Program-made: the position numbers and the translations under genes
From: Salinicola lusitanus
Lineage (GTDB): Bacteria; Pseudomonadota; Gammaproteobacteria; Pseudomonadales; Halomonadaceae
NCBI RefSeq assembly: GCF_003206045.1
Contig: NZ_PZJM01000004.1
Coordinates: forward strand, 195,424-259,423
DNA length: 64,000 nt
Reading direction: 5' to 3'
The notes under the pieces: generated by a model
Databases searched by the model: none
What the model was told of the DNA's origin: nothing
The model's input: only the letters and a program-made list of their open reading frames with translations
Shown here: one piece after another, positions 15,809-27,024 of the stretch
How positions within the stretch are numbered: position 1 is the stretch's first letter
How the letters are laid out: each line of letters opens with the position of its first letter

Positions 15809-17941
15809 ATGGACATTTCCGATTTTTACGACACGTTCTTTGAAGAAGCCGAAGAGCTGCTGGCGGATATGGAACGCCTGCTGCTGGATCTCGATGTCGA
15901 CGATCCGGATGTCGAAGACCTCAACGCGATCTTTCGCGCCGCGCACTCCATCAAGGGAGGGGCAGGTACCTTCGGTTTCACCGTTCTGCAGGAAACGACC
16001 CACCTGCTGGAGAACCTGCTGGACCATACGCGGCGAGGCGAACTCAAACTGCGGCGCGATATCGTCGACACGTTCCTGGAAACCAAAGATATGTTGCATG
16101 ACCAACTGGATGCCTATCGCAATGGCGGCGAGCCCGATGCGGAAGCGTTCGAGCGCATCTCCCGCGTGCTGCAGCAGATGGCGCTTGATGAGTTGGGGCA
16201 GGGCGAGGCGGCGGTGAAGGGGGAGGCGAAACCGGATCCGGTACCGGCGCCGACACCGCCGCCAGAGACCAGCAAAGCGGCCGAGGCCGAGATCGATCGC
16301 GCTGACACGGGCGAGACCGCTGGACGACAGCTCTCGATCACCCTGAGCGGCGTCAGCGACAAGGACCGGGAACTGCTGGTGGAGGAGCTTCAGCACTTCG
16401 GGACGATCGCCTCCCAGTCCGGTGATGTCGCCCGCTATCGAGTCGTGCTCGATAGCACCGAATCCCAGGACGATATCGAAGCCGTGCTCTGTTTCATCAT
16501 CGAGCCGGAGCAGTTGTCGATAGAAGTGGAAGCTCCGACAGCGGCGGCGGATCAGGCGGGGCCGCAGGCGCCGGCAGCCTCCGAGGCGATGCCCGACACT
16601 GAACCGGCCCCTGCGGTGACGCCCGACGAACTTCCCGAGCCGGACAAAGTCGAGCCGAAGGGTGGCGCGACGTCACCGCGCGCCCCCGGCAAGTCCGGCG
16701 GGAAAAGTGCCAAGGGCAGCGAGTCCAGTACCATTCGGGTACCGGTCGACAAGGTGGATCAGATCATCAACCTGGTCGGCGAGTTGATCATCACCCAATC
16801 GATGCTGGAGCAGACCGCCAGCGATCTGGATATCGTCTCTCACGGGCCGCTCGTCAACGGCATGAATCTCCTGCAGCGCAACGCCCGCGATCTCCAGGAG
16901 TCGGTCATGTCGATTCGCATGATGCCCATGGACTACGTGTTCAGCCGCTTCCCCCGCCTGGTGCGAGACCTGGCGGCCAAGCTGGGCAAGGACGTCGAAC
17001 TGGTGACCGAGGGCAAGTCCACCGAACTCGACAAGAGCCTGATCGAACGCATCATCGATCCGCTGACCCACCTGGTGAGGAACAGCCTGGACCATGGCCT
17101 GGAGTCTCCGGAAAAGCGCGAAGCCGCCGGTAAGTCGCCGACCGGGCGTCTGACCCTGTCAGCCCAGCATCAGGGCGGCAACATCCTGATCGAGGTGATC
17201 GACGATGGCGCCGGACTCAATCGCGAGAGAATCCTGGCCAAGGCGAAATCCAGTGGTCTGGCCGTCACCGACTCCATGAGCGATGACGATGTGTGGCAAC
17301 TGATTTTCGCGCCGGGTTTCTCTACCGCCGAACAGGTCAGCGATGTTTCCGGGCGGGGCGTGGGCATGGACGTCGTCAAGCGCAACATCCAGGAGATGGG
17401 CGGTCACGTCGAGATTCTGAGCAAGCCGGGCCAGGGGACCACGACCCGGATCGTGCTGCCGCTGACGCTCGCGATTCTGGATGGCATGTCGATCCGGTGC
17501 GGCAACGAAACCTTCCTGTTGCCGTTGAACGCGGTGCTGGAGTCTCTGCAGCCGCAATCCGAGGACCTCTACTCGATGGCCGGCGACGACCAACTGCTCA
17601 AGGTGCGCGACGAGTATCTTCCCATCATCGCCCTGCATCATGCGTTGGACGTGACCGGCGCCAAGACCGAGTTGACCGAGGCCATCGCGGTCATCGTCCA
17701 GGGCGAGGGACGTCGCTATGCCCTGCTGGTGGACGACCTTGTCGGCCAGCAGCAGGTCGTGGTCAAGAATCTCGAAACCAACTATCGCAGAGTGCCGGGA
17801 ATCTCCGCCGCCACCATCCTCGGTGATGGCAGCGTGGCCTTGATTCTCGACATTGCCGATCTACATCGTCTCGATCGACGCAAGTCGCAGCAGCGTTACG
17901 AGGCGAAACATCAACACCTGCAAGAGGTATCGCTAGCATGA
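15809..17941 (+). CDS. cheA: chemotaxis histidine kinase CheA
   Basis: The protein has 710 residues. The HPt domain carries the phosphorylated His46 in AAHSIKGG. Residues 170-235 look like a P2-type CheY/CheB docking domain, flanked by Pro/Ala-rich linkers. The dimerisation domain starts near residue 315 ([25 protein letters not shown]). The ATPase domain shows [18 protein letters not shown] and GRGVGMDVV. The CheW-like domain fills the C-terminus. CheA passes phosphate to CheY and CheB in response to receptors. The stop overlaps cheW in ATGA. It is a full-length, apparently functional kinase. Confidence 0.96.
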   Translation: MDISDFYDTFFEEAEELLADMERLLLDLDVDDPDVEDLNAIFRAAHSIKGGAGTFGFTVLQETTHLLENLLDHTRRGELKLRRDIVDTFLETKDMLHDQLDAYRNGGEPDAEAFERISRVLQQMALDELGQGEAAVKGEAKPDPVPAPTPPPETSKAAEAEIDRADTGETAGRQLSITLSGVSDKDRELLVEELQHFGTIASQSGDVARYRVVLDSTESQDDIEAVLCFIIEPEQLSIEVEAPTAAADQAGPQAPAASEAMPDTEPAPAVTPDELPEPDKVEPKGGATSPRAPGKSGGKSAKGSESSTIRVPVDKVDQIINLVGELIITQSMLEQTASDLDIVSHGPLVNGMNLLQRNARDLQESVMSIRMMPMDYVFSRFPRLVRDLAAKLGKDVELVTEGKSTELDKSLIERIIDPLTHLVRNSLDHGLESPEKREAAGKSPTGRLTLSAQHQGGNILIEVIDDGAGLNRERILAKAKSSGLAVTDSMSDDDVWQLIFAPGFSTAEQVSDVSGRGVGMDVVKRNIQEMGGHVEILSKPGQGTTTRIVLPLTLAILDGMSIRCGNETFLLPLNAVLESLQPQSEDLYSMAGDDQLLKVRDEYLPIIALHHALDVTGAKTELTEAIAVIVQGEGRRYALLVDDLVGQQQVVVKNLETNYRRVPGISAATILGDGSVALILDIADLHRLDRRKSQQRYEAKHQHLQEVSLA

Positions 17942-18438
17942 GCGCACAAGCGAACACGAACGCCCTCGCCAATGACGCAGCGAGCAGTGAATATCTGGTC
18001 TTCTCTTTGGGCGACGAGGAGTACGCCGTCGATATCCTCAAGGTGCAGGAGATCCGGGGTTACGAGAATGTCACCCGAATTGCCAACGTGCCCGACTTCA
18101 TCAAGGGGGTCACCAATCTTCGTGGCGTCATCGTCCCGATCATCGACCTGCGCCTGAAGTTCCACCTCGACAAGGTCGAGTACGGCGGACAGACGGTGGT
18201 GATCGTGGTCAACGTCGATGATCGCATCGTCGGCGTCGTCGTCGACGGCGTCTCCGACGTGATGAGCCTGGCACCGGACCAGATCAAGCCGGCGCCGGAG
18301 TTCGGCGTGACGCTCTCCTCGGATTATCTGAGCGGAATCGGCAGTCTAGAGGATCGCATGCTGGTACTGGTCGACATCGAGAAGCTGCTGACCCACGAAG
18401 AGATGCAGTTGGTGGAACGAACGGCCGAAAGTGCCTGA
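17938..18438 (+). CDS. cheW: chemotaxis coupling protein CheW
   Basis: The protein has 166 residues in a single CheW fold: [49 protein letters not shown], and a final LVDIEKLL. CheW links CheA to the chemoreceptor tips in the polar array. Translation is coupled to cheA by ATGA, and the transcript ends at the terminator 18462-18488, so the downstream chemoreceptor is expressed from its own promoter. Confidence 0.96.
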   Translation: MSAQANTNALANDAASSEYLVFSLGDEEYAVDILKVQEIRGYENVTRIANVPDFIKGVTNLRGVIVPIIDLRLKFHLDKVEYGGQTVVIVVNVDDRIVGVVVDGVSDVMSLAPDQIKPAPEFGVTLSSDYLSGIGSLEDRMLVLVDIEKLLTHEEMQLVERTAESA

Positions 18439-18461
18439 TTCCAATCCCTGGCTCAGGCGAA

Positions 18462-18488
18462 AACCGCAGCTTCGGCTGCGGTTTTTTT
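18462..18488 (+). terminator. rho-independent terminator after cheW
   Basis: The perfect stem AACCGCAGC/GCTGCGGTT has a TTCG tetraloop and is followed by a T run; the A-rich 5' side makes it potentially bidirectional. Confidence 0.92.
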
Positions 18489-18536
18489 ATGCGCCGTGAA
18501 GGTTCGGTGATGCGTGGGACTTTGGTCTGACGACGA

Positions 18537-18563
18537 TAAAGGAAGCTTCCTGAAGGCCGATAA
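18537..18563 (+). promoter_or_regulatory. sigma28 promoter of the first chemoreceptor gene
   Basis: TAAA (18537-18540), exactly 15 bp, then GCCGATAA (18556-18563), a perfect match to the core FliA consensus, 88 bp before the gene. Confidence 0.88.
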
Positions 18564-18650
18564 AGTAGCTGTCGCGCTGACTATCGGCTTCAGGAAGAGC
18601 GGGCGTGGCATCCATCAAGCAATTTTTCGAGCAACCCGGGTAAGAATGCC

Positions 18651-20285
18651 ATGCTGAATTTTCGAGAGTGGACGATGCGTCGCAAGTTATGGGCGACATT
18701 GGGATTGATGTGGGTCGGCCTGATCCTGGTGGCGGGTTGGTCGCTTTACTCCATGCGAGAAAACCTGATGGAGCAGCGAATCCAGAGCCTGCAGTACTTC
18801 ATCGGCAGCGCCAAGCAACTGGTCGACAGCTACGTCAGTCAAGCCGAGAGTGGAGAGCTGAGCGAAGCGGACGCCAAGCAGCAGGCGCGCAATGCGCTCT
18901 CGCATCTTGGTTTCGGCGCCGACGGCTATGTCTTCGTCTTCGACTCCAACCTCGATATCGTCGAGCATCCGAGGCGCGCGACGGGGGATAGCATGCGGGA
19001 TTACCAGGATCCCAACGGCGTCTATCTCTATCGCGAGATGTTGGCCGCCGCGCAGAAGCCCGACGGTGGTCTCGTGCCTTACGCCTCCCGTCGCAGCGAT
19101 GGCGACCAGATGTACGAGAAGCTCAGTTACGTGATGCGCGTACCGCAGTGGGACTGGCAGATCGCCACGGGAGTCTACGTCGACGATATCGATGCCGTGC
19201 TGGCCGATGGCGCCGCGGTCTACCTGGCGCTGATCGCCGCTATCGGTGGCTTGCTGTCGCTGATCGTGGCCTGGGTCATTCGCAATGTGCTCGGGCGTCT
19301 GGGTGGCGATCCGGGGCATGCGCGCAACAGCATCCAGAAAATCGCCGAAGGCGACTTCTCCCAGGCGTTGCAGCTCAAGTCCAAGGACACCGACAGTCTT
19401 CTCTTCGCGATAGAAAGCATGCGCCAGCGCCTGTCGAAGACCTTCTCCGATATCCGAGCCAGCGCCGAGTGGGTCAACGTCGGCGCCGGGCAGATTGCCA
19501 GCGGTAATCAGGATCTGGCGGTGCGAACGGATCAGCAGTCTGCCGCCATCGTCGAGACCGCGTCCAGCATGGAGCAGCTGACCCAGACCGTTCGCCACAA
19601 CGCCGACAATGCCGATACCGCCACCCAGGCCGCGATGCAGACTCGCCAGCGGGCCCAGCAGGGGGGCGAGATGATGCGCGACATCGAGACCACCATGTCG
19701 AAGATCCAGGAGGGATCGCGGCAGATGGCCGAGATCGTCGACATGATCGACAACATCGCCTTCCAGACCAATATTCTCGCTCTGAACGCCTCCGTCGAGG
19801 CCGCACGTGCCGGCTCCGCCGGGCGAGGATTCGCCGTCGTGGCCGAGGAAGTGCGCAACCTGGCAAGCCGCAGCGCAGAGGCATCCAGAGAGATCCGGAC
19901 ATTGATCACCGGCTCCGGAGAGCAGGTCAATAGCGGTGCCACCCTGATCGAGCAGGCGGGCCGGGCGATGGAGGAGATCGTGTCTTCCGTGGCCAGCGTG
20001 AGCGGCCTGATGGAAGAGATCGCCAACGCGTCGCGGGAACAGCGCAGCGGCATCGAGCAGGTCAATCAGGCGATCACCGAACTCGACCAGGTCACCAGCC
20101 AGAACGCCGCGCTGGTACAGCAGACCGCCAATGCTTCCCAGTCGCTGGTGGGGCAGGCGCGAAAGCTCGAATCGACGCTGGAGCACTATCGCGTGGCACC
20201 CGCCGACAGCGACGACAACCCGGGGCTGACGCATTGGCGACCGGGCCGCGAGCGGGAACACCAGGACCTGGAACAGCTCGCCTGA
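18651..20285 (+). CDS. methyl-accepting chemotaxis protein with periplasmic single Cache domain
   Basis: The protein has 544 residues. The first membrane helix is at about residues 12-32 and the second at about 185-208. Between them lies a periplasmic sensor of the sCache type ([53 protein letters not shown]). A HAMP linker follows, then the signalling domain with the tip [20 protein letters not shown]. The C-terminus ends in DLEQLA, so it lacks the pentapeptide tether for CheR/CheB seen in the next receptor. The ligand is unknown; sCache sensors of this kind often bind small organic acids. The start at 18651 is uncertain by up to 8 codons; ATG at 18675 is the alternative. Confidence 0.92.
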   Translation: MLNFREWTMRRKLWATLGLMWVGLILVAGWSLYSMRENLMEQRIQSLQYFIGSAKQLVDSYVSQAESGELSEADAKQQARNALSHLGFGADGYVFVFDSNLDIVEHPRRATGDSMRDYQDPNGVYLYREMLAAAQKPDGGLVPYASRRSDGDQMYEKLSYVMRVPQWDWQIATGVYVDDIDAVLADGAAVYLALIAAIGGLLSLIVAWVIRNVLGRLGGDPGHARNSIQKIAEGDFSQALQLKSKDTDSLLFAIESMRQRLSKTFSDIRASAEWVNVGAGQIASGNQDLAVRTDQQSAAIVETASSMEQLTQTVRHNADNADTATQAAMQTRQRAQQGGEMMRDIETTMSKIQEGSRQMAEIVDMIDNIAFQTNILALNASVEAARAGSAGRGFAVVAEEVRNLASRSAEASREIRTLITGSGEQVNSGATLIEQAGRAMEEIVSSVASVSGLMEEIANASREQRSGIEQVNQAITELDQVTSQNAALVQQTANASQSLVGQARKLESTLEHYRVAPADSDDNPGLTHWRPGREREHQDLEQLA

Positions 20286-20309
20286 TCGGGTGTCGTCCAG
20301 AGAGAAGCC

Positions 20310-20336
20310 TCAAGAGCGTGGTCGATCGGCCGATAA
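20310..20336 (+). promoter_or_regulatory. sigma28 promoter of the Aer-like receptor gene
   Basis: TCAA (20310-20313), 15 bp, then GCCGATAA (20329-20336): one mismatch in the -35 element, a perfect -10. It lies 82 bp before the chosen start. Confidence 0.82.
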
Positions 20337-20417
20337 CAGTTCGCAATGATCACATTTGGTTCGCCGGGTGCCCTCCGGCGGATCCTGACTGGGCATAACA
20401 AAACCAGGGATGCTGCG

Positions 20418-22586
20418 ATGCGAAACAATCAACCTGTGACTGATCGGGAATTCGTGATCGACGATTCCATGTACCTGATCTCGCGAACCGATCTCAAAGG
20501 CCGGATCACCTATGCCAATCCGGCGTTCGTGGAGGTCAGCGGTTTCAGTCGTGAAGAACTGATCGGTGCGCCCCATAACATCGTCCGCCATCCCGACATG
20601 CCCGCTGCGGCATTCGCGGACCTCTGGGAGACCCTTCAGAAGGGCGAAAACTGGTCGGGGGTGATCAAGAACCGCCGCAAGGATGGGTCTCATTACTGGG
20701 TCCAGTCCACGGTCACCCCCATTATCGAGGACGGCAAGATTGCCGGCTACACCTCCGTTCGCACCAAGGTGGCCGACCAGCGGCGCCGTCTCGCCGAGCA
20801 GCATTACCCGATGCTGCTGGCCGGTCGCAAGCGGGGCGTCCGACTCGACCGGGGAGAACTGAAACCGCGGGGAGTCATTCCCGTCCTCCGGCGTCTCAGC
20901 CTGCGCTCGCTGAAAGGGCGGCTGATCTCGATGATCGCACTGGCGCTGATCGCGCTGGCCGTCAGTGGCGGTGTGTCGGTCTATGCCCTGCATGAAAACG
21001 GCCAACGGCTGCAGGCGCTGACCAACAACGGACTCGAGGACCTGGCTCGACTGCAGAAGATCGACCAGTTGATGTCGAGAGGTCGAGATCTGGTCTCCAA
21101 GCCGGTCAGTAATCCGATGGCCGCCGACTTGGCGCCAATCAACGTGCAAGTCGATGCGCTCATCAGCGAATTGAACGATACCTGGGACGCCTATTATGAG
21201 AACCGGCCCATCAATCAGACGGCCGCGGCGGACACCTTTGCCGCCGATCTCGAGAATTATCGGGACGACGGGCTGAAGGGGGTCATGGCGGCGCTCAACA
21301 ATGGCGACTTCTACCAATCCTACGTGGCCTACAACGATGTGCTGCAGGCCAACAGCGACAAGGCCAGCACCGATCTCAACGCGCTGGTCGAGGCGAAACG
21401 CCAGAGTGGTGCGGAGCTGGCGGTCGACGCCGCCAGCTCCCAGCGCATGACGATGATCATCCTGCTCTCGCTGCTGGCAGCAGGTGCCATCATGCTGCTG
21501 ATCGTCGGCATAACCACGATCCGGGCGACGCTCAAACCGGTGCGCGAGGCGCTGGACTTCACGCTGCAGATCGCCTCGGGCAACCTGGGCGCGACGCTGC
21601 GGCAGCGCGGCAACGATGAAGTCGGGCGCCTGATCGGGGCGCTCAACAACATGCGCCAGAGCCTGGGAACGATCGCCGGCGACGTGAACTCGAACGTCGC
21701 CGTGGTGGTGCCGGCGACCCGGGATATCGCCAGTGGCAACGAGGATCTCTCCTCGCGTACCGAGCAGCAGGCGGCATCGCTGGCGGAGACGGCCTCCAGC
21801 ATGGAGCAGATGACGGCGACGGTGAAACAGAACGCCGACAACGCTCGCCAGGCCAGCCAACTCGCCAATGGCGCCACCGATACCGTGCGCCGCAGCGGCC
21901 AGGTCATGGGCGAGGTCGTCGGGACCATGGGGCGAATCACCGAAAGCTCGCGCAAGGTTGCCGATATCGTCGGGGTCATCGACTCGATCGCGTTCCAGAC
22001 CAATATTCTGGCGTTGAATGCCTCCGTCGAAGCGGCAAGGGCGGGGGAGCAGGGCAGAGGCTTCGCGGTCGTGGCCAACGAAGTGCGCAACCTGGCCAGC
22101 CGCAGTGCCAACGCGGCCAAGGAGATTCGCAACCTGATCGACAGCTCCAGCCAGGAAGTGGGACATGGCGCCGATCTGGTACGGCAGGCGGAGGGATCGA
22201 TCGAGGAAGTCGTCAACGCGGTGACCCGCGTCAACGACATCATCAGCGAGATTTCCGCGGCTTCGGAAGAGCAGACCAGCGGCATCCAGCAGATCAGTCA
22301 GGCTGTCGCGCAGATGGACGAAGTGACCCAGCAGAACGCCGAGCGGGTGCAGACGACTGCCTCCTCCGCCGCTGAGCTGCGCGCCAGCGTCGAGCACCTC
22401 TCTCTCTCGATCGCGGTCTTCCGGCTGGCGGGTAGCGGCGAGGAGCGTGTGACGCAGCCCGGCGATCCCCGACTTGGCAAGCACCCTGAGCGGCCGTTGG
22501 CGAAACCCTCCCCGGTGACTGCCAAGTTGCCGGGTGCCGATCGGCATAACGTGAAGGATGACAACGAGGAGTGGGAGGCATTTTGA
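20418..22586 (+). CDS. Aer-like PAS-domain methyl-accepting chemotaxis protein
   Basis: The protein has 722 residues. An N-terminal cytoplasmic PAS domain (about residues 12-125; [33 protein letters not shown]-like [18 protein letters not shown]) is of the Aer type that binds FAD and senses redox or oxygen. The FAD itself is an inference. Two membrane helices at about 165-188 and 340-362 flank a periplasmic loop of about 150 residues, unlike E. coli Aer, which has almost none. HAMP and the signalling domain ([20 protein letters not shown]) follow. The C-terminus ends EEWEAF, a close match to the xWxxF peptide that recruits CheR and CheB. The start at 20418 is chosen for AGGGA 7 bases upstream. 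Confidence 0.9.
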   Translation: MRNNQPVTDREFVIDDSMYLISRTDLKGRITYANPAFVEVSGFSREELIGAPHNIVRHPDMPAAAFADLWETLQKGENWSGVIKNRRKDGSHYWVQSTVTPIIEDGKIAGYTSVRTKVADQRRRLAEQHYPMLLAGRKRGVRLDRGELKPRGVIPVLRRLSLRSLKGRLISMIALALIALAVSGGVSVYALHENGQRLQALTNNGLEDLARLQKIDQLMSRGRDLVSKPVSNPMAADLAPINVQVDALISELNDTWDAYYENRPINQTAAADTFAADLENYRDDGLKGVMAALNNGDFYQSYVAYNDVLQANSDKASTDLNALVEAKRQSGAELAVDAASSQRMTMIILLSLLAAGAIMLLIVGITTIRATLKPVREALDFTLQIASGNLGATLRQRGNDEVGRLIGALNNMRQSLGTIAGDVNSNVAVVVPATRDIASGNEDLSSRTEQQAASLAETASSMEQMTATVKQNADNARQASQLANGATDTVRRSGQVMGEVVGTMGRITESSRKVADIVGVIDSIAFQTNILALNASVEAARAGEQGRGFAVVANEVRNLASRSANAAKEIRNLIDSSSQEVGHGADLVRQAEGSIEEVVNAVTRVNDIISEISAASEEQTSGIQQISQAVAQMDEVTQQNAERVQTTASSAAELRASVEHLSLSIAVFRLAGSGEERVTQPGDPRLGKHPERPLAKPSPVTAKLPGADRHNVKDDNEEWEAF

Positions 22587-22600
22587 AAACCGAGGCGGTC

Positions 22601-23506
22601 ATGTTCTCAGCACCCGGCAAGGGCGATGGTGGCGACGACGGTGCCGTGCGTTTCACGCGAGATCTCGACTTTACCCCACGTGACTTCGAGCGGGTCCGAG
22701 ACTTGATCTATCGTCGTGCCGGTATCGTCATGGCGGAAAACAAGCGTGAAATGGTCTACAGCCGACTGGCAAAGCGCCTGCGCCTGCATGGCATGACTCG
22801 CTTCGGCGACTATCTCGACAGGCTCGAAGCCCGTTCGGATTCCGAGGAGTGGGAGGCCTTTACCAACGCGCTGACCACGAACCTGACGGCCTTTTTTCGC
22901 GAGGCGCATCATTTCCCGACGCTAGCCGAAGAGGTACGTCGTCGCGGCACCGGCATCAAGATCTGGTGTGCTGGCGCCTCGACCGGGGAGGAACCCTATT
23001 CGCTGGCGATGACGGTGAAGGAGACGCTGGGCGCGGCTGCCTCCCAGGTGAAAATCCTGGCGACCGACATCGATACCGAGGCGTTGAACACGGCGCGAGC
23101 CGGCGTGTATTCGCTTGAGACGGTGGAGAAACTCGGCGAGGCTCGCTGTCGCCAATTCTTCCAGCGTGGCAGCGGTGCCCGGGCCGGCAAGGCCAGGGTG
23201 CGTCCGGAGCTCGCCGCGATGATCGATTTTCGACCGCTCAACCTGGTCACCGGGTCCTGGTCGATCAACGGGCCCTTCGACATCATCTTCTGTCGTAACG
23301 TCATGATCTATTTCGACAAGGAGACTCAGGCCGAGATCCTGCGCCGCTTCGCCGCCCAGTTGAAGCCCGATGGATTGCTGTTCGCCGGTCACTCGGAGAA
23401 CTTCTCCTTCCTGAGTCAGGCTTTCCGCTTGCGAGGGCAGACCGTCTACACGTTGGCATCGCCGTCACCGCGAACCGTGTCTGATGCGGCAAGGAGTGAA
23501 CGGTGA
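22601..23506 (+). CDS. cheR: chemotaxis protein methyltransferase CheR
   Basis: The protein has 301 residues. The N-terminal helical domain is followed by the S-adenosylmethionine-binding domain: [44 protein letters not shown] and [14 protein letters not shown] are the CheR landmarks. It methylates glutamates of chemoreceptors. The ATG at 22601 follows GAGG; an in-frame TTG at 22583 overlapping the upstream receptor stop (TTGA) is the main alternative. It overlaps cheB in GTGA. It lies right after the receptor that carries the C-terminal CheR-docking peptide. Confidence 0.94.
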   Translation: MFSAPGKGDGGDDGAVRFTRDLDFTPRDFERVRDLIYRRAGIVMAENKREMVYSRLAKRLRLHGMTRFGDYLDRLEARSDSEEWEAFTNALTTNLTAFFREAHHFPTLAEEVRRRGTGIKIWCAGASTGEEPYSLAMTVKETLGAAASQVKILATDIDTEALNTARAGVYSLETVEKLGEARCRQFFQRGSGARAGKARVRPELAAMIDFRPLNLVTGSWSINGPFDIIFCRNVMIYFDKETQAEILRRFAAQLKPDGLLFAGHSENFSFLSQAFRLRGQTVYTLASPSPRTVSDAARSER

Positions 23507-24567
23507 AACCGATGATCAAAGTGCTATGTGTCGATGATTCGGCACTCATCCGGGACCTGATGACCAGAATCATCGATGATCAACCGGACATGACCGTGGT
23601 TGCCACGGCGCCCGACCCCCTTGTCGCACGCGATCTGATCAAACGGCACAACCCCGACGTGTTGACCCTGGATGTCGAGATGCCGCGCATGGACGGGTTG
23701 GATTTCCTGGAGCGATTGATGCGGCTGCGGCCCATGCCGGTGCTGATGGTCTCCTCCCTGACGAAACGCGGTTCCGAAATCACCCTCAAGGCACTGGAAC
23801 TGGGCGCGGTCGACTTCGTGGCCAAGCCCGAAGTCGGCATCCGCGAGGGGATGATGGAATATGCAGGGATGATCGCCGACAAGATCCGGGCTGCCGCCCA
23901 GGCGCGTCCGCGGCAACAGGGGAGGATGGTGGAGTCCGGTGCGCCCCGGGAAGTCTTGAAGGCGCCGATGCTCTCGAGCGAGAAGATCATCATCATCGGC
24001 GCGTCGACCGGTGGCACCGAAGCGATTCGTCAGGTCATCGAGCCGCTCCCGGCCAATAGTCCGGCGGTGCTGATCACCCAGCACATGCCGGGTGGCTTTA
24101 CCCGCTCCTTCGCGGAACGGCTCGATCGACTCTGCCGAGTGACGGTGAAGGAAGCCGAAGCCGGCGAGCGGGTCCTGCCGGGACATGTCTACATCGCTCC
24201 GGGAGACTGGCATATGCGCCTGACTCGCTCGGGGGCGAATTACGTGATCGCGCTCGACGACGGGCCGCCCGTCAATCGGCATCGCCCTTCGGTCGATGTG
24301 CTGTTCGACTCCGCGGCGACCTGCGCCGGTCGGAATGCGCTGGGCGTCATTCTCACCGGGATGGGGCGTGACGGGGCAGCGGGCCTGTTGAAGATGCGCG
24401 AGGCGGGTGCCCACACGGTGGCCCAGGACGAGGCGAGCTGCGTGGTCTTCGGCATGCCGAAGGAGGCCATTGCGCTGGGCGGCGCGACCGAGACCATCGG
24501 GCTGCAGGACATCGCGGGTCATCTGGTCCAGCAGATGCACATAGCGGGGCGCGCGCAGCGCGTTTAA
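23503..24567 (+). CDS. cheB: chemotaxis response regulator methylesterase CheB
   Basis: The protein has 354 residues. The receiver domain has Asp57 as phosphorylation site ([16 protein letters not shown]). The C-terminal esterase/deamidase domain has Ser in GASTGGTEA, His in TQHMPGGF and Asp in GMGRDGAAG. It removes methyl groups from receptors after phosphorylation by CheA. The GTG start at 23503 has AAGGAG 6 bases upstream and overlaps the cheR stop. The stop TAA forms part of the -35 element of the cheY promoter. Confidence 0.96.
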   Translation: MKPMIKVLCVDDSALIRDLMTRIIDDQPDMTVVATAPDPLVARDLIKRHNPDVLTLDVEMPRMDGLDFLERLMRLRPMPVLMVSSLTKRGSEITLKALELGAVDFVAKPEVGIREGMMEYAGMIADKIRAAAQARPRQQGRMVESGAPREVLKAPMLSSEKIIIIGASTGGTEAIRQVIEPLPANSPAVLITQHMPGGFTRSFAERLDRLCRVTVKEAEAGERVLPGHVYIAPGDWHMRLTRSGANYVIALDDGPPVNRHRPSVDVLFDSAATCAGRNALGVILTGMGRDGAAGLLKMREAGAHTVAQDEASCVVFGMPKEAIALGGATETIGLQDIAGHLVQQMHIAGRAQRV

Positions 24568-24591
24568 AGCGAGCGGGTCCGCTGCCGATAA
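24565..24591 (+). promoter_or_regulatory. sigma28 promoter of cheY-cheZ, overlapping the cheB stop
   Basis: TAAA (24565-24568), exactly 15 bp, then GCCGATAA (24584-24591). The TAA stop codon of cheB is the first three bases of the -35 core. It lies 40 bp before the cheY start. Confidence 0.88.
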
Positions 24592-24631
24592 CTCTCAGCA
24601 GGCCCGCCAAACGATTCGATGAGGACAGACG

Positions 24632-25021
24632 ATGGCTGACAAGAACATGAGCATTCTGGTGGTGGACGATTTCCCGACCATGCGTCGGATCGTCCGCAGT
24701 CTGCTCAAGGAACTCGGATTCGAGAACGTGGACGAAGCCGAGGATGGTCAGGAAGCCCTGACCAAGCTCAGGGCCGGCGGCTTCGAGTTCGTGGTCTCCG
24801 ACTGGAACATGCCCAATCTCGACGGCCTGGAGATGCTCAAGGAAATTCGCCAGGATCCGAAACTCTCCTCGTTGCCGGTGTTGATGGTGACGGCCGAGGC
24901 CAAGAAAGAGAACATCATCGCGGCTGCCCAGGCGGGTGCCAATGGTTATGTCGTGAAGCCATTCACCGCCGCGACGCTCGAAGAAAAACTCAATAAAATT
25001 TTCGAAAAGTTGGGCAAATAA
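24632..25021 (+). CDS. cheY: chemotaxis response regulator CheY
   Basis: The protein has 129 residues in a single receiver domain. The acidic pair is Asp12-Asp13 ([13 protein letters not shown]), the phosphorylation site is Asp57 ([12 protein letters not shown]), the conserved Thr lies in LMVTAEA and the Lys in YVVKPF. It matches E. coli CheY nearly end to end. Phospho-CheY binds FliM and reverses motor rotation. It has its own sigma28 promoter and is followed by cheZ after 19 bp. Confidence 0.97.
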   Translation: MADKNMSILVVDDFPTMRRIVRSLLKELGFENVDEAEDGQEALTKLRAGGFEFVVSDWNMPNLDGLEMLKEIRQDPKLSSLPVLMVTAEAKKENIIAAAQAGANGYVVKPFTAATLEEKLNKIFEKLGK

Positions 25022-25040
25022 CGCCTCGGGAGGGGAGACC

Positions 25041-25709
25041 ATGAGTAGTGCCAATCCTCAAGCCAGAGTTGCCGAAAGCGTAGCGCCCGACGACCTGATC
25101 CACAGAATTGGTCACCTGACCCGCATGCTGCGCGAGAACATGCGCGAGCTGGGTCTCGACAAGGAAGTGGAAAAAGCGGCCCAGGCCATTCCCGATGCCC
25201 GCGACCGGCTCAGCTATGTCGCGTCGATGACCGAGCAGGCCGCGGAGCGCGCACTCAACGCCATCGATCATGCTCAGCCCATCCAGAACACGCTGGAGAG
25301 CGAAGCGATCGCACTCGACAAGCGCTGGGATGCCTGGTTCGCCGAACCCAAGGCGCTCGACGAAGCCAAGATGCTGGTCAAGGACACGCGTTCCTACCTG
25401 CAGACCGTGCCGAAGCAGACCAGCGCCACCAATGCGCAGTTGCTCGAGATCATGATGGCGCAGGACTTCCAGGACCTCACCGGTCAGGTCATCAAGAGAA
25501 TGATGGAGGTGATCCACGAGATCGAGCAGCAGTTGCTCCAGGTCCTGATCGACAACGCTCCCGAGGGATCCGAGCGCCGGGAACAGGCCACGCAGTCATC
25601 GTCGCAGTCAAGCTCTCTGCTGAACGGGCCGCAGATCAACCCCCAAGCCGCCGATGTGGTCAGCAGTCAGGACCAGGTGGACGACTTGCTCGACAGCCTG
25701 GGATTCTGA
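25041..25709 (+). CDS. cheZ: CheY-P phosphatase CheZ
   Basis: The protein has 222 residues, forming the long helical hairpin typical of CheZ. The catalytic motif is [16 protein letters not shown], containing the Gln that orients water for CheY-P hydrolysis. The C-terminal [13 protein letters not shown] is the conserved CheY-binding peptide after a Ser/Gln-rich flexible linker. Presence of CheZ fits a gamma- or betaproteobacterium. Confidence 0.95.
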   Translation: MSSANPQARVAESVAPDDLIHRIGHLTRMLRENMRELGLDKEVEKAAQAIPDARDRLSYVASMTEQAAERALNAIDHAQPIQNTLESEAIALDKRWDAWFAEPKALDEAKMLVKDTRSYLQTVPKQTSATNAQLLEIMMAQDFQDLTGQVIKRMMEVIHEIEQQLLQVLIDNAPEGSERREQATQSSSQSSSLLNGPQINPQAADVVSSQDQVDDLLDSLGF

Positions 25710-25762
25710 CGGCAACCACGCGCGTTATCGGGCGTTTCATCCTTCCCGCATCCTCTCCCCCC

Positions 25763-25796
25763 GAAATAGCAGGGCGAACGCGCTGCTATTTCGCCC
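25763..25796 (+). terminator. inverted repeat after cheZ, possible weak terminator
   Basis: GAAATAGCAG (25763-25772) pairs perfectly with CTGCTATTTC (25783-25792) across a 10-base loop. An alternative pairing GGGCGAA/TTCGCCC (25772-25778 with 25790-25796) is mutually exclusive, and only three T residues follow. It may attenuate read-through from cheZ into flhB. Confidence 0.55.
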
Positions 25797-25860
25797 TTTG
25801 AACTGTCCTCCCTCCCAGCAGAATAGCGTCCATCCAATCATTCCCGGGCGGGACGCGCGC

Positions 25861-27024
25861 TTGGCCGAACAGAACGACAGCGATCAGGAAAAGACGGAAC
25901 CAGCGACTCCCCGCCGCATCGAGAAAGCGCGCGAGGAGGGGCAGGTGGCGCGCTCTCGCGAGCTCGCCACCTTCCTGTTGCTGGTCAGTGGCGTGCTCGG
26001 ACTCTGGATCATGGGCAACAACCTCTATGACGAGCTGAGCATCGTCATGGAGCAGGCCTTTCTTTTCGACCACGGGTTGGCGTTCGACACGGCCCGCATG
26101 CTGAGCCATGTCTGGTCGATGGGCGAACATACCCTGATCGCCTTGCTGCCGCTTTTCCTGCTGTTCACGGTGGCGGCGATTCTCGGCCCGACGATGTTGG
26201 GCGGCTGGCTGGTGTCGGCCAAATCCCTCAAGCCTCAATTGAGCAAGCTCAACCCGTTCAAGGGGCTGAAGAGGATGTTCTCGACCCAGGCGCTGGCAGA
26301 ACTGGCCAAGGCAATCGCCAAGTCGGTCCTGGTCGGTGGCGTGGGAGTGACCTATTTATGGACACAGCGCGACACCTTGCTCGGCCTGATGGAGATGCCG
26401 ATCCAGCAGGCGCTGGCGACGGCCATGAGGATGGCGGCAGTGGGGTGCGCGCTCATTGTGACCTCACTGCTGCTGGTCATCCTGATCGACGTTCCTTATC
26501 AGATGTGGAGCCACAGCAAGAAGTTGCGGATGAGCCGCGAGGACATCCGCCAGGAGCACAAGGAGACGGAGGGGGATCCCCACGTCAAGGGGCGTATCCG
26601 CTCGCAGCAGCAGGCCATGGCGAGACGGCGGATGATGAGCAAGGTGCCCACGGCTGACGTGATCGTGACCAACCCCACCCATTACGCGGTCGCACTGAGC
26701 TATCAGCAGGATGCGATGGCCGCCCCGGTCGTCATCGCCAAGGGCGCCGATCAGGTAGCCGCCAGGATCCGCGAACTCGGCGACGAGAATCGCATACCGC
26801 GCCTGGAAGCCCCGCCGCTGGCTCGCGCGCTCTATCATCATGTCGATCTCGACCAGGAAATCCCTGGCGATCTCTATACCGCGGTAGCCGAAGTCCTGGC
26901 CTGGGCGTTCCGCCTCAAGCAGGTCGAAAGCGATGGCGGAGAGGTGCCGACGGCCCCCCGTGACTTACCCGTGCCAGCAGCGCTCGATGACGCGGCACCG
27001 GATTCATCCAAGGAGAGTGAATGA
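25861..27024 (+). CDS. flhB: flagellar type III export apparatus switch protein FlhB
   Basis: The protein has 387 residues if the TTG at 25861 is used (E. coli FlhB 382). The opening KTEPATPRRIEKAREEGQVARSREL is the standard FlhB N-terminus. Four membrane helices follow. The autocleavage motif NPTH is at residues 271-274, followed by YAVALSYQQ. FlhB is part of the export gate; cleavage at NPTH and interaction with FliK switch export from hook to filament proteins. The TTG start is inferred from homology, since no ATG/GTG is near and the upstream frame runs through the cheZ inverted repeat. It overlaps flhA in ATGA. Confidence 0.94.
   Translation: MAEQNDSDQEKTEPATPRRIEKAREEGQVARSRELATFLLLVSGVLGLWIMGNNLYDELSIVMEQAFLFDHGLAFDTARMLSHVWSMGEHTLIALLPLFLLFTVAAILGPTMLGGWLVSAKSLKPQLSKLNPFKGLKRMFSTQALAELAKAIAKSVLVGGVGVTYLWTQRDTLLGLMEMPIQQALATAMRMAAVGCALIVTSLLLVILIDVPYQMWSHSKKLRMSREDIRQEHKETEGDPHVKGRIRSQQQAMARRRMMSKVPTADVIVTNPTHYAVALSYQQDAMAAPVVIAKGADQVAARIRELGDENRIPRLEAPPLARALYHHVDLDQEIPGDLYTAVAEVLAWAFRLKQVESDGGEVPTAPRDLPVPAALDDAAPDSSKESE

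Noticed and set aside
20310-22547. A 745-codon open frame antisense to the Aer-like receptor gene (and similar long ones opposite the first receptor gene and opposite cstA)
   Set aside because: They mirror well-supported genes in GC-rich DNA, have low-complexity Arg/His/Gly composition and no recognisable domain; they are by-products of codon bias.
24568-24631. Separate small open frame after cheB
   Set aside because: The interval is fully explained by the cheY sigma28 promoter and leader.
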